Assembly (NCBI GenBank): GCA_019637195.1 | Contig: JAHBWA010000044.1 | Location: 1 to 58,883 of the forward strand | Direction: 5' to 3' | Origin: Labilithrix sp. | Lineage (GTDB): Bacteria; Myxococcota_A; Polyangia; Polyangiales; Polyangiaceae | Length of the DNA: 58,883 nucleotides | Part shown: piece after piece, positions 50,798-58,883 of the stretch | Position numbering within the stretch: position 1 is the first letter of the stretch | Layout of the letters: the number at the start of each line of letters is the position of its first letter | Position numbers and translations under genes: made by a program | The notes under the pieces: model-generated | The model's database searches: none | What the model saw: the letters and a program-made list of their open reading frames with translations, nothing else | Told to the model about the DNA's origin: nothing

Positions 50798-52126
50798 TCA
50801 GGCCGTCTCCTTCACCGACGCCGCGTCGCCGATCAGCGAGGGCTCGCCGAGCGCGCTGGCCACGCTGTCGTCGTCGCTCGCGCCGAGCTCCGCGCCGAAG
50901 AGCGACTCGTCCTCGCTCACGGCAGGCGGCGCCGGCGTCTCGAGCTCCGGCGCCGGCGCGGCCATTCCCTGGCGCGACACGTTGAGGAGGATCCCGGCGG
51001 CCGCCGCGTTCACGAGGAGCGACGAGCCGCCGAAGCTCAGGAACGGCAGCGTGAGCCCCTTCGTCGGGAAGATCGCGAGCGCGACGCAGAGGTTCACGAG
51101 GGCCTGCGCGCCGAACATCGTCGAGATGCCGAAGGCGAGGTACGAGCCGTAGTCGTCCGGCGCGCGGTACGCCGCGCGCACGCCGCGCGCGACGAGCGCG
51201 AGGAACACGATGCAGAGCGAGAGGATGCCGACGAAGCCGAGCTCCTCGCCGATGATCGCGGCGATGAAGTCGTTGTGCGCCTCGGGCAGGTACAAGGTCT
51301 GGAGGCCCTTGCCGACGCCCGTGCCCCACGGCCCGCCGGACCCGAACGCCATGACGGACTGGAACGGCTGGTAGGCGAGGTCGGCGCGGTGCTGGTCCAT
51401 GTTCTGCCACGCGAGCCACCGGTCGAGGCGGTACTGCTTCGACATGATGGAGACCGCGCCGAACACGCCGCCGAGCATCGACGCGCCGAGGATGTACCCG
51501 ACCTTCGCGCCCGCGACGAAGAGCATCGTGAACGTGAGGAGGAGGAGCACGACGCTCGAGCCGAAGTCCGGCTGCTTCATGCAGAGGAACATGAAGACGC
51601 CTGCGACGAGCAGGTGCGGGAGGAAGCCGACGGTGAAGGTCTTCACCTTGTCGGCCTTCTTGGCGAGCGAGTACGAGAGCCAGCAGACGAGCGCCAGCTT
51701 CGACATCTCCGCCGGCTGCACGTGTACCGGGCCGACGGCGAGCCAGCGCGTCGCGCCACCGCCGCTGTGGCCGAGACCGACGACGCACATGAGCAAGAGG
51801 ATCCCGACGCCGCCGAGCACCGGATAGGTGAGCTTGTAGAGGCGGTGGTAGTCGATCGCGCCGACGAGGAAGAAGACGCACAGCGCGACGGCGGCGTACG
51901 CGGCCTGCCGCTTGAGGAAGAACTGCGGATCGTGCATGTGCAGCGTCGCCTGCACCGCAGACGCGCTGTAGACCATCACGACGCCGAACCCGATGAGCGC
52001 GATGACGAGCGCCGCGAGCACGACGTCCACCGGCCGGTCCGACGCGGCGCGGTTCGGCTTCGCGTCGAGCGGCAGGGCGAGCTGCTGGACCACCGGCGCG
52101 AGGCGGCGATTGCGGATCGTCATCAT
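50798..52126 (-). CDS. ftsW: Septal peptidoglycan glycosyltransferase FtsW (SEDS family)
   Basis: 442 residues; start ATG in an ATGA overlap with murD. About ten membrane helices. SEDS landmarks: 'GFGVVMVYSASAV' in helix 1, 'TRWLAVGPVHVQPAEMSKLA', 'PDFGSSVVLLL', 'QPFQSVMAFGSGGPWGTGVG', 'PEAHNDFIAAIIGEELGFVG' and 'GLTLPFLSFGGSSLLVN'. The PAEMSK and PEAHNDF segments are typical of FtsW. It polymerises lipid II at the septum with a class B PBP that is not in this window. A 60-residue acidic tail is unusual. Confidence 0.96.
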   Translation of the reverse strand: MMTIRNRRLAPVVQQLALPLDAKPNRAASDRPVDVVLAALVIALIGFGVVMVYSASAVQATLHMHDPQFFLKRQAAYAAVALCVFFLVGAIDYHRLYKLTYPVLGGVGILLLMCVVGLGHSGGGATRWLAVGPVHVQPAEMSKLALVCWLSYSLAKKADKVKTFTVGFLPHLLVAGVFMFLCMKQPDFGSSVVLLLLTFTMLFVAGAKVGYILGASMLGGVFGAVSIMSKQYRLDRWLAWQNMDQHRADLAYQPFQSVMAFGSGGPWGTGVGKGLQTLYLPEAHNDFIAAIIGEELGFVGILSLCIVFLALVARGVRAAYRAPDDYGSYLAFGISTMFGAQALVNLCVALAIFPTKGLTLPFLSFGGSSLLVNAAAAGILLNVSRQGMAAPAPELETPAPPAVSEDESLFGAELGASDDDSVASALGEPSLIGDAASVKETA

Positions 52127-53451
52127 GGCGAGAGCTCCGTCACGGCGCGGACGAACGCGTCGCCTCGCGCCTTGTAGTCCCGGAACATGTCGAAGCTCGA
52201 GCACGCGGGCGAGAGGAGGACGGCGTCGCCGGGGCTCGCGAGCTCGGCGGCGAGCGCCACGGCCTCGTCCATCGTCGCGGCGGCGCGGACGGGGAGCGCG
52301 TCGCCGATGGCGCCCTGGATGAGGTCCCGCGCCTCGCCGATCAAGACCGCCGCGCGACCGCGCTCGCGGAGCGCGGCGACGAGCGGACCGTAGCTCCCCC
52401 CTTTGTCGCGACCGCCGGCGATCAAGACGACCTTCTCTTCGCGGATCCCGCGCACCGCCGTGACCGTCGCGCCGACGTTCGTGCCCTTCGAGTCGTCGTA
52501 AAACCGGACGCCGCCGCGCTCGCGGACGAACGCCATGCGGTGCGGCAGGCCCTGGAACGTCATGAGGACGTCGCGGACGACCTCGGGCGCGATCGCGAAC
52601 GGGCGCACCGCCGCCAGCGCCGCGGCGACGTTGAGCGCGTTGTGCCCGCCCTGCAGCGAGAGCGTGGCGCGCGGGTGCGACGCCGCGCCGTCGACGATCG
52701 CGTCGGCCTCGACCGAGACGTCGCCGCCCTCGCCGAACGTGACGACGCGGGCCCCGCCGCGCTTCGCCTGACGAAGACAGACGGCGTCGTTCGCCGGCAC
52801 GACCGCGACGTCGTCCGCGGTCTGCCGGAGGAAGGCGTTGCCCTTGGCGTCCGCGTAGGCCGCCTCGCTCGCGTACCGGTCGAGGTGGTCCGGCGACACG
52901 TTGAGCAGGACGGCGACCTGCGGCCGGAACGCCTCCACGCGCTCCATCTGGAAGCTCGACACCTCGAGGACGACCACGTCGAACGCCTCGTCCGCGTGCG
53001 CCGCCAGCGGCTCGCCGAGGTTGCCGCCGACGAACACGCGCTTGCCCGCGCGCGCGAGGAGCTCACCGACGAGCGACGTCGTCGTGCTCTTGCCGTTGGT
53101 GCCGCCGATCGCGACGACCGGCGCCGGGTGCAGGAGCGCCTGCACCGCGAGCTCGACCTCCCCCAAGACGCGGACGCCGCGGCGCTCGGCGCCGGTCAGC
53201 TCCGGGAACGCGGGGACGCCGGGCGAGACGACGACGAGATCGGCTTCGGCGAGGCCCGCCCCGGCGTGGCCCCCGAGCGCCAGCGAGATCCCCTGCCCCT
53301 CGAGCGCGCGCACCTCCGCGGAGACCGCGTCTCGCGCCTTCGCGTCGGTGCCGACGACGCGCGCGCCGCGCGCGGCGAGCAGACGGCACGCCGCGACGCC
53401 GCTCTTCCCGAGCCCGACGACGACGACGCGCTTGCCCTTCACGTCGAGCAC
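52123..53451 (-). CDS. murD: UDP-N-acetylmuramoyl-L-alanine--D-glutamate ligase MurD
   Basis: 442 residues, GTG start. Adds D-Glu to UDP-MurNAc-L-Ala. Motifs: 'VVVVGLGKSGVAACRLLAAR', P-loop GGTNGKSTTT (116-125), 'LEVSSFQMERVEAFRPQVAV', 'LNVSPDHLDRYAS', 'FYDDSKGTNVGATVTAV' and 'LIAGGRDKGGSYGPLV', and 'LLSPACSSFDMFRDYKARGD' at the C-terminus. It begins 4 bases after mraY. Confidence 0.97.
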   Translation of the reverse strand: MLDVKGKRVVVVGLGKSGVAACRLLAARGARVVGTDAKARDAVSAEVRALEGQGISLALGGHAGAGLAEADLVVVSPGVPAFPELTGAERRGVRVLGEVELAVQALLHPAPVVAIGGTNGKSTTTSLVGELLARAGKRVFVGGNLGEPLAAHADEAFDVVVLEVSSFQMERVEAFRPQVAVLLNVSPDHLDRYASEAAYADAKGNAFLRQTADDVAVVPANDAVCLRQAKRGGARVVTFGEGGDVSVEADAIVDGAASHPRATLSLQGGHNALNVAAALAAVRPFAIAPEVVRDVLMTFQGLPHRMAFVRERGGVRFYDDSKGTNVGATVTAVRGIREEKVVLIAGGRDKGGSYGPLVAALRERGRAAVLIGEARDLIQGAIGDALPVRAAATMDEAVALAAELASPGDAVLLSPACSSFDMFRDYKARGDAFVRAVTELSP

Positions 53452-53455
53452 GCGG

Positions 53456-54610
<1,155 letters not shown>

Positions 54611-55040
54611 CGCGTCCCTGAGGTCGCAGACTCTGAAAGATTCGGCAAAGTTTCCGGCATATTCGAGCGTGCTCCGAGCGTCCTGGAACGCCCTGCGGGG
54701 CTCCCCGTATGCCACGATTGAGCGTCGAATCGCGCGGATTCCTCGGGAAAACGCCCGCGTTGAGCTCACTTACGACGGCCGAGGTCACGCCGTTCCCGGC
54801 AGCCTTCGCGCCTTCGGTGCCCCGGACGACCTCCGCGGCGCGCGCTCGGTGGCCCGGACCGCCATCCGCCTCGCGCGCGGGCGGCGTCCGCGGCGCGCGC
54901 GAGCGTCCGAGGCCGGGCGTTCGCGGCAGCGCGCTCGGCGGCGTCCGCGGCGCGCGCGTCCTGCGCCCCGTCCGTGACCTCCGCAGAAGCGGAAGCGGGC
55001 GGCATTGCCGTCGGTGAGCCCTACCGCTAGCGTTGAAGCG
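54611..55040. other. Divergent region before mraY, with a 22-base direct repeat
   Basis: No credible gene. The first 110 bases next to mraY are less GC-rich (around TATTCGAG) and probably hold its promoter. A 22-base sequence starting GGCGGCGTCCGCGG is found at 54880-54901 and again at 54937-54958. Confidence 0.5.
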
Positions 55041-56960
55041 GTGCGTCAAAGCCCTTCACTTCGCGGTCCCGGGGGTTTCGTCGTCTGGATCTCCGCCCTG
55101 CTCGTAGCGGCGAGCTGCAGCTCTACCGCCGCGGACGAGGCTCCCGACGGCGGGGAGGACGATCCGCCGCGCGCCTGCACGTCGATCCCGTGCGGCGACG
55201 GCGAGGCCTGCGACGCGCCGGACGACTGCGCGAGCAAGCGCTGCGAAGACGGCGTCTGTCGAGCTGCGAGCGGCGGCGACGCCCCCGAAGGGGGCAGCGG
55301 TGACCCCGACTGCGGCAGCGCGACGAACGCGCCGTGCGAGAACGGCAAGCCGTGCGGCGTGGCCGAGGACTGCAAGAGCGGCGCATGCACGAAGGGCGTC
55401 TGCGCGACGCCGACGAGCTCCGACGGCGCGAAGAACGGCAACGAGACCGACATCGACTGCGGCAGCGGCCCGACGGGCATCGATACGAAGGCCGAGCCGT
55501 GCGCGGTCGGCAAGGCGTGCCTCGCGAAGTCGGACTGCTTCGAGGCCGACTGCGTCGAAGGCATCTGCACGTGGACCAGCTCCGACGGCTTCAAGAACGG
55601 TACGGAGTCGGACGTCGACTGCGGCGGCGGCGCGCCGACGAACGCGCCCGCGTGCGCCGTCGGCTCGAAGTGCACGGCGCCGGCGGACTGCGCGTCCGAC
55701 GCGTGCATGCGCGACGGTCCCACGGTCGGGACCTGCGTCGACACACGGAGCTGCGCCACGCACTACGGCGGGCAGACCTGCGGCGCGCGCGAGGTCGGCG
55801 CGGCCGGCGCCGCGCACGAGAGCTGCTGCAAGACGCTCCCGGTGCCCGCGACCTTCCAGGACCGACTTCACCCCGGCAAGCGCGTCTACCTCGACAAGTA
55901 CGAGATCACCGCGGGCCGCATGCGCGAGTTCATCACGCGCATGGAGGAGCTCTACGGCGGCCAGGCCAACATCCGCGCGTGGATCCAGGCGAACATGCCG
56001 CCGTTCTGGAACGACAGCGCGGGCGACGCGACGAACTGGACACGCTGGCTCCCGACCGGCAAATCCACGACCGTCACGCTCCCGCGATTCAACACGTACA
56101 AGCCGAGCACGGACACTCCCGACGTCGCCGATCCGCAAGGCAACGTCGGCACCGATTGGATCCTCGGCCCCAACGGCTGGTACTTCTACACGCACGGGCA
56201 CAACTGCGACGGCGAGTACGGCTACCCCACGTACTGGCACCCTCCGGCGGACTGGCTGGCGAACCACAGCGACGCGAACCCGTCGAGCTCGCTCCAGCCG
56301 CGCATGACGCGCGAGCAGCTCGACGTCCGCTCCCTCAACTGCGTGCCCAACGCGCTCCTCGCCGCGTTCTGCGCCTGGGACGGCGGGCAGCTCGCGACGG
56401 TCAGCGTCCTCCAGGCGGTCACCAACGTCCCCTACGGCAACCGGAACCTCGCCTCCTGCTCGGCCGCGCGCGGCGGCACGAGCAGCCCTTCGTGCGGCGG
56501 GAGCTTCTTCTACGGCGTACCGGAGGCGTCCGGACGCTTCGGGCCGCTGACGGAGGGCGGCGTCCCGAGCTGGCGGCACTTCAACAACCCGCTCACCTGC
56601 CCGGGCAACGACGCCTGCGCGTTCGCCAACTACAGCGACGACGCCGGGTGGATCCACTGGGGGCCGCAGGTCCCGTACTACTACCGCCCCGACGTCGACG
56701 ACTGGGCGGCGCGCATCGCCGCGCCGGGCCGGATGACCCGCGACGTCGTGCGCATCAACGCCGGCGACGAGCCGTGGATGGATCTGCGCGGCAACCTGCA
56801 GGAGCTGTCGCTCGACGACCGCACGGCGAACACCTACGCGTTCGGCGGCGTCCACTACGACAGCATCGGTCGCCGCGGCAAGGACGCGAACCGCGCGCGG
56901 CAGCCGGAGTTCAAGATCGGCCAGGCGGGCGGGCGCTGCATGCGCTTCCGCGATCCGTAG
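55041..56960 (+). CDS. Lipoprotein with Cys-rich repeats and formylglycine-generating-enzyme-like (SUMF1) domain
   Basis: 639 residues from GTG 55041, which gives a compact signal ('FVVWISALLVAASC', C26); TTG 55005 is another in-frame start. Residues about 50-245 hold repeats with 'DCASKRCEDGVC', 'DCKSGACTKGVC', 'SSDGAKNGNETDIDCGSG' and 'SSDGFKNGTESDVDCGGG', as in other Myxococcota surface proteins. From about 265, 'CCKTLPVPATFQDRLHPGKR' and 'VYLDKYEITAGRMREFI' open a SUMF1/FGE-like fold, ending 'WMDLRGNLQELSLD' and 'GGRCMRFRD'. In this subgroup the domain is usually a non-enzymatic sugar- or ligand-binding C-type-lectin-like fold; activity is not claimed. Confidence 0.85.
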   Translation: MRQSPSLRGPGGFVVWISALLVAASCSSTAADEAPDGGEDDPPRACTSIPCGDGEACDAPDDCASKRCEDGVCRAASGGDAPEGGSGDPDCGSATNAPCENGKPCGVAEDCKSGACTKGVCATPTSSDGAKNGNETDIDCGSGPTGIDTKAEPCAVGKACLAKSDCFEADCVEGICTWTSSDGFKNGTESDVDCGGGAPTNAPACAVGSKCTAPADCASDACMRDGPTVGTCVDTRSCATHYGGQTCGAREVGAAGAAHESCCKTLPVPATFQDRLHPGKRVYLDKYEITAGRMREFITRMEELYGGQANIRAWIQANMPPFWNDSAGDATNWTRWLPTGKSTTVTLPRFNTYKPSTDTPDVADPQGNVGTDWILGPNGWYFYTHGHNCDGEYGYPTYWHPPADWLANHSDANPSSSLQPRMTREQLDVRSLNCVPNALLAAFCAWDGGQLATVSVLQAVTNVPYGNRNLASCSAARGGTSSPSCGGSFFYGVPEASGRFGPLTEGGVPSWRHFNNPLTCPGNDACAFANYSDDAGWIHWGPQVPYYYRPDVDDWAARIAAPGRMTRDVVRINAGDEPWMDLRGNLQELSLDDRTANTYAFGGVHYDSIGRRGKDANRARQPEFKIGQAGGRCMRFRDP

Positions 56961-57124
56961 GCCTTCGCGGGGACCGACGCGCGCGGCGAAGACGCGTTCG
57001 CGAGCCAGGCGCTCACGCCTTCGGCTCGTCACACGCCTCGCTGATTCGGGCGCTCGCGCCCCCGCTGTCCGCGCGCTCGCGCCCTCGCGGGTCCGCGCGC
57101 TCGCGCCCTCGCCGGTCCGCGCGC

Positions 57125-58030
57125 TCACGCCCTCCCGGGCTTGTCCTTCGAGCGCTTCGGCTTCGCGCGGGCCGGGCTCTCCGCCGGCTCGTCGGCGCCT
57201 CCGGCCTGCGCGTCCTCGGACGAGCCGGCGTCCGCGTCGTCGCCCAACCCCTCGAGCTCGGCGAGCTCCTCGGCGGTCGGCGCGTCGGGATCGGGAGGAT
57301 CCTGCTCGAGGATCGCGTGTGTGTCCGGATCCGGCGCGCCGCGACGGCGCGGCTTCGGCGTCAGATCGTACTCGTCGAGCAGCTCGCGAGCGGAGAGCAG
57401 CGCGGCCTGGGCGAGGAGGCGAGCCTGGCGGCTCGGCAGATCGAGGCGGTGGGCGACGATCACGAGCTCCTCGCTCAGCGCGCGGGCGGCCTCGTCGTCG
57501 ATCGGCGGATAGTGGAAGGCGGCGCGCCACGCCTCGAAGGCGGCGCGGACGAGCTGGATCGCGGGGACCACGACCGCGTAGGTCTCGTCCGCGAGCATCC
57601 GCTTGGCGTAGCCCGAGGCGAGGCGCTTCTCGAAGTCGGCGCAGAAGCGCTCGAGCTCCTCGCGCTCGACGCGGCGCAAGACGGGCAGCTTCGCGTTCGC
57701 GAAGAGCGCCTCGATCAGCGGAGAGCGCGGGCTGGCCGCGAAGCCGATGCCGGCGTGGAGGCGCTCGAGCGCGTCGACGACCTCACCCTGGAGCTCGCGC
57801 GCGCGATCGCCGCGCATCGACTCGAGCTCTTCGAGCTGCAGGACGCGGATCGGGAGGTCGCCGATCCCCTCGCACGCGCGAGCGAGGCGGACGCGCGCGG
57901 TCTCGAGCCAGGCCTTCTCGTCCGCGAGGCCCGGACGTTTCGCCAGCTCCGCCGCCGCGGCGTCGAGCCGCCGCGCGAGCTTCTTCGAATGAGCGATCAG
58001 CTCGAACGCTTCGAGGAGGGGGGTGCCCAT
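57125..58030 (-). CDS. Hypothetical helical protein
   Basis: 301 residues from ATG 58030. Not recognised. Residues 1-220 are almost all helical and regular ('LLEAFELIAHSKKLARRLDA', 'LQLEELESMRGDRARELQGE', 'REELERFCADFEKRLASGY'), suggesting a coiled coil or helical bundle. The last 70 residues are acidic, then Ala/Lys-rich and disordered ('KPKRSKDKPGRA'). No membrane segment or signal. It converges with the lipoprotein gene. Confidence 0.65.
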   Translation of the reverse strand: MGTPLLEAFELIAHSKKLARRLDAAAAELAKRPGLADEKAWLETARVRLARACEGIGDLPIRVLQLEELESMRGDRARELQGEVVDALERLHAGIGFAASPRSPLIEALFANAKLPVLRRVEREELERFCADFEKRLASGYAKRMLADETYAVVVPAIQLVRAAFEAWRAAFHYPPIDDEAARALSEELVIVAHRLDLPSRQARLLAQAALLSARELLDEYDLTPKPRRRGAPDPDTHAILEQDPPDPDAPTAEELAELEGLGDDADAGSSEDAQAGGADEPAESPARAKPKRSKDKPGRA

Positions 58031-58246
58031 GCGCGCGCTGGGATACCACGCGCGGCGCGGGGATGTCTCGCCCGCGCCCGTGACAGGCGACGGCGCGTCC
58101 TCGCCGCCGCGGACGCGACGCGCCTCCGCGGCTTCCCGCGCGTGGAGCGGCGCTCGAACGCTCCGCACCGGCGGAGCCGCGGGAGAGGATCCGCGGTTTC
58201 CCGCAAGTGAAACGGAGTCGAAACAGAGGCGCGCTACACCTCGCGC

Positions 58247-58883
58247 ATGCGTCCACCATCGCGATTCCGTGCGCGTCGTGTCACCCAGGGCGATCTCGTC
58301 GTCACGGTCCGCGCGATCCGCCCCGACGACCGCGACGCCCTCCGGGCGGCGTTTCACAAACTGAGCCCGCTGTCGCGCTACCGTCGCTTCCAGGGTCACC
58401 TCTCCGACCTGAGCCCGGCGATGCTCCGCTACCTCACGGAGGTCGACGGTGACGAGCACTTCGCCGTCGTCGCCCTCCTCGAGCGTCCGCGCCGTCCGGC
58501 GCTCCGGGCCCTCCCCGGCGCGCTCTTCGAACGCTGGCAGGCTCCGCCCGAGATCGTCGGCGTCGCGCGCCTCATCCGGCTTCGCCCCGACACCGCGGAG
58601 GTCGCGATCACCGTCGCCGACGCGCTCCAGCGCAAGGGACTCGGCGCGCGCCTGCTCTCGATCCTGGTCACGCACGCGCGCCGCTCCGGCGTCGAAACGC
58701 TCGTCGCCCATGTCCTCGCCGACAACACGCCGATGCGCGAGCTCCTCTCGAAGGTCGGCGTCGTGCGCCCCGTCGACCACGACACGGTGACCGTCGCTCT
58801 CCCGAAGAAGAGCGCGCGCCGAGCGGACGCGCGACGGCGCGCGGCCCGCGCGTGGCGCGCCGGCGGCGTGCGGCTCGTCCTCG
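58247..58883 (+). CDS. GNAT N-acetyltransferase, 3' end outside window
   Basis: 212 residues visible, open to the window end. 'TVRAIRPDDRDALRAAFHKL', 'SPLSRYRRFQGHLSDLSPAM' and 'LRYLTEVDGDEHFAVVALLE' match the GNAT domain of Pat-type lysine acetyltransferases. Motif A is 'LQRKGLGARLLSILVTHARR', with RKGLG as the acetyl-CoA pyrophosphate loop, and 'VETLVAHVLADNTPMRELLS' follows. In Pat-like enzymes the domain acetylates acetyl-CoA synthetase and others, often fused to other modules. Whether this one is fused cannot be seen. The start ATG has no strong ribosome site. Confidence 0.85.
   Translation, partial: MRPPSRFRARRVTQGDLVVTVRAIRPDDRDALRAAFHKLSPLSRYRRFQGHLSDLSPAMLRYLTEVDGDEHFAVVALLERPRRPALRALPGALFERWQAPPEIVGVARLIRLRPDTAEVAITVADALQRKGLGARLLSILVTHARRSGVETLVAHVLADNTPMRELLSKVGVVRPVDHDTVTVALPKKSARRADARRRAARAWRAGGVRLVL

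Noticed and set aside
48213..51881. A single 1222-codon frame covering murC and parts of murG and ftsW
   Set aside because: Only the last 471 codons encode a recognisable protein (MurC); the rest is out of frame with MurG and FtsW, which are unmistakable.

Overview
The window is GC-rich, densely coding bacterial DNA. Long Asp/Ala/Pro-rich linkers after lipobox cysteines, Cys-rich 'DCDGDP..GCE' repeats, an IgGFc-binding-type protein, an RCC1 propeller and a choice-of-anchor-L-like protein are typical of large-genome Myxococcota. A Polyangiales-type (Labilithrix/Sorangium-like) genome is the best guess; this is inference from protein style, not from a marker comparison. No rRNA, tRNA, CRISPR array, transposase or phage gene was seen.

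Left part (1-31.4 kb): accessory genes. A truncated GT4 glycosyltransferase is followed by a convergent two-gene unit: a radical SAM/SPASM enzyme (705-1979) directly downstream of a small protein carrying three PMYGMP repeats (2045-2563). This looks like a maturase with its peptide substrate and is the best candidate here for an undescribed system. Next come hypothetical proteins, a DUF1554-like lipoprotein, three paralogous Cys-rich lipoproteins, two translationally coupled membrane proteins with repeated modules, a papain-fold peptidase with a fascin-like trefoil, and a winged-helix/STAND-ATPase fusion. After these are SelO, a DRE-TIM enzyme overlapping a PAS-GGDEF cyclase, a pirin/LysR divergent pair with a perfect operator palindrome, and a small transpeptidase. 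A short dispersed DNA element recurs between genes from 4.6 to 15.8 kb.

Right part (31.4-54.6 kb): a broken-up division and cell wall (dcw) cluster on the minus strand, in transcription order mraY, murD, ftsW, murG, murC, ftsQ, then ftsA and ftsZ. Between ftsQ and ftsA sits an insertion of eight minus-strand genes: a gene split by an in-frame TAG, then an ECF sigma factor and six envelope-protein genes. The sigma factor and the next five genes are joined by 4-base start/stop overlaps. A divergent tandem ClpX-type zinc-finger gene also lies there. Two more lipoproteins separate ftsA from ftsZ. The DNA upstream of ftsZ carries a diverged copy of the ftsA promoter and its first codons, including a 20-codon ORF.

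End (54.6-58.9 kb): a lipoprotein with Cys-rich repeats and a formylglycine-generating-enzyme-like domain, an uncharacterised helical protein, and a GNAT acetyltransferase cut by the window edge.
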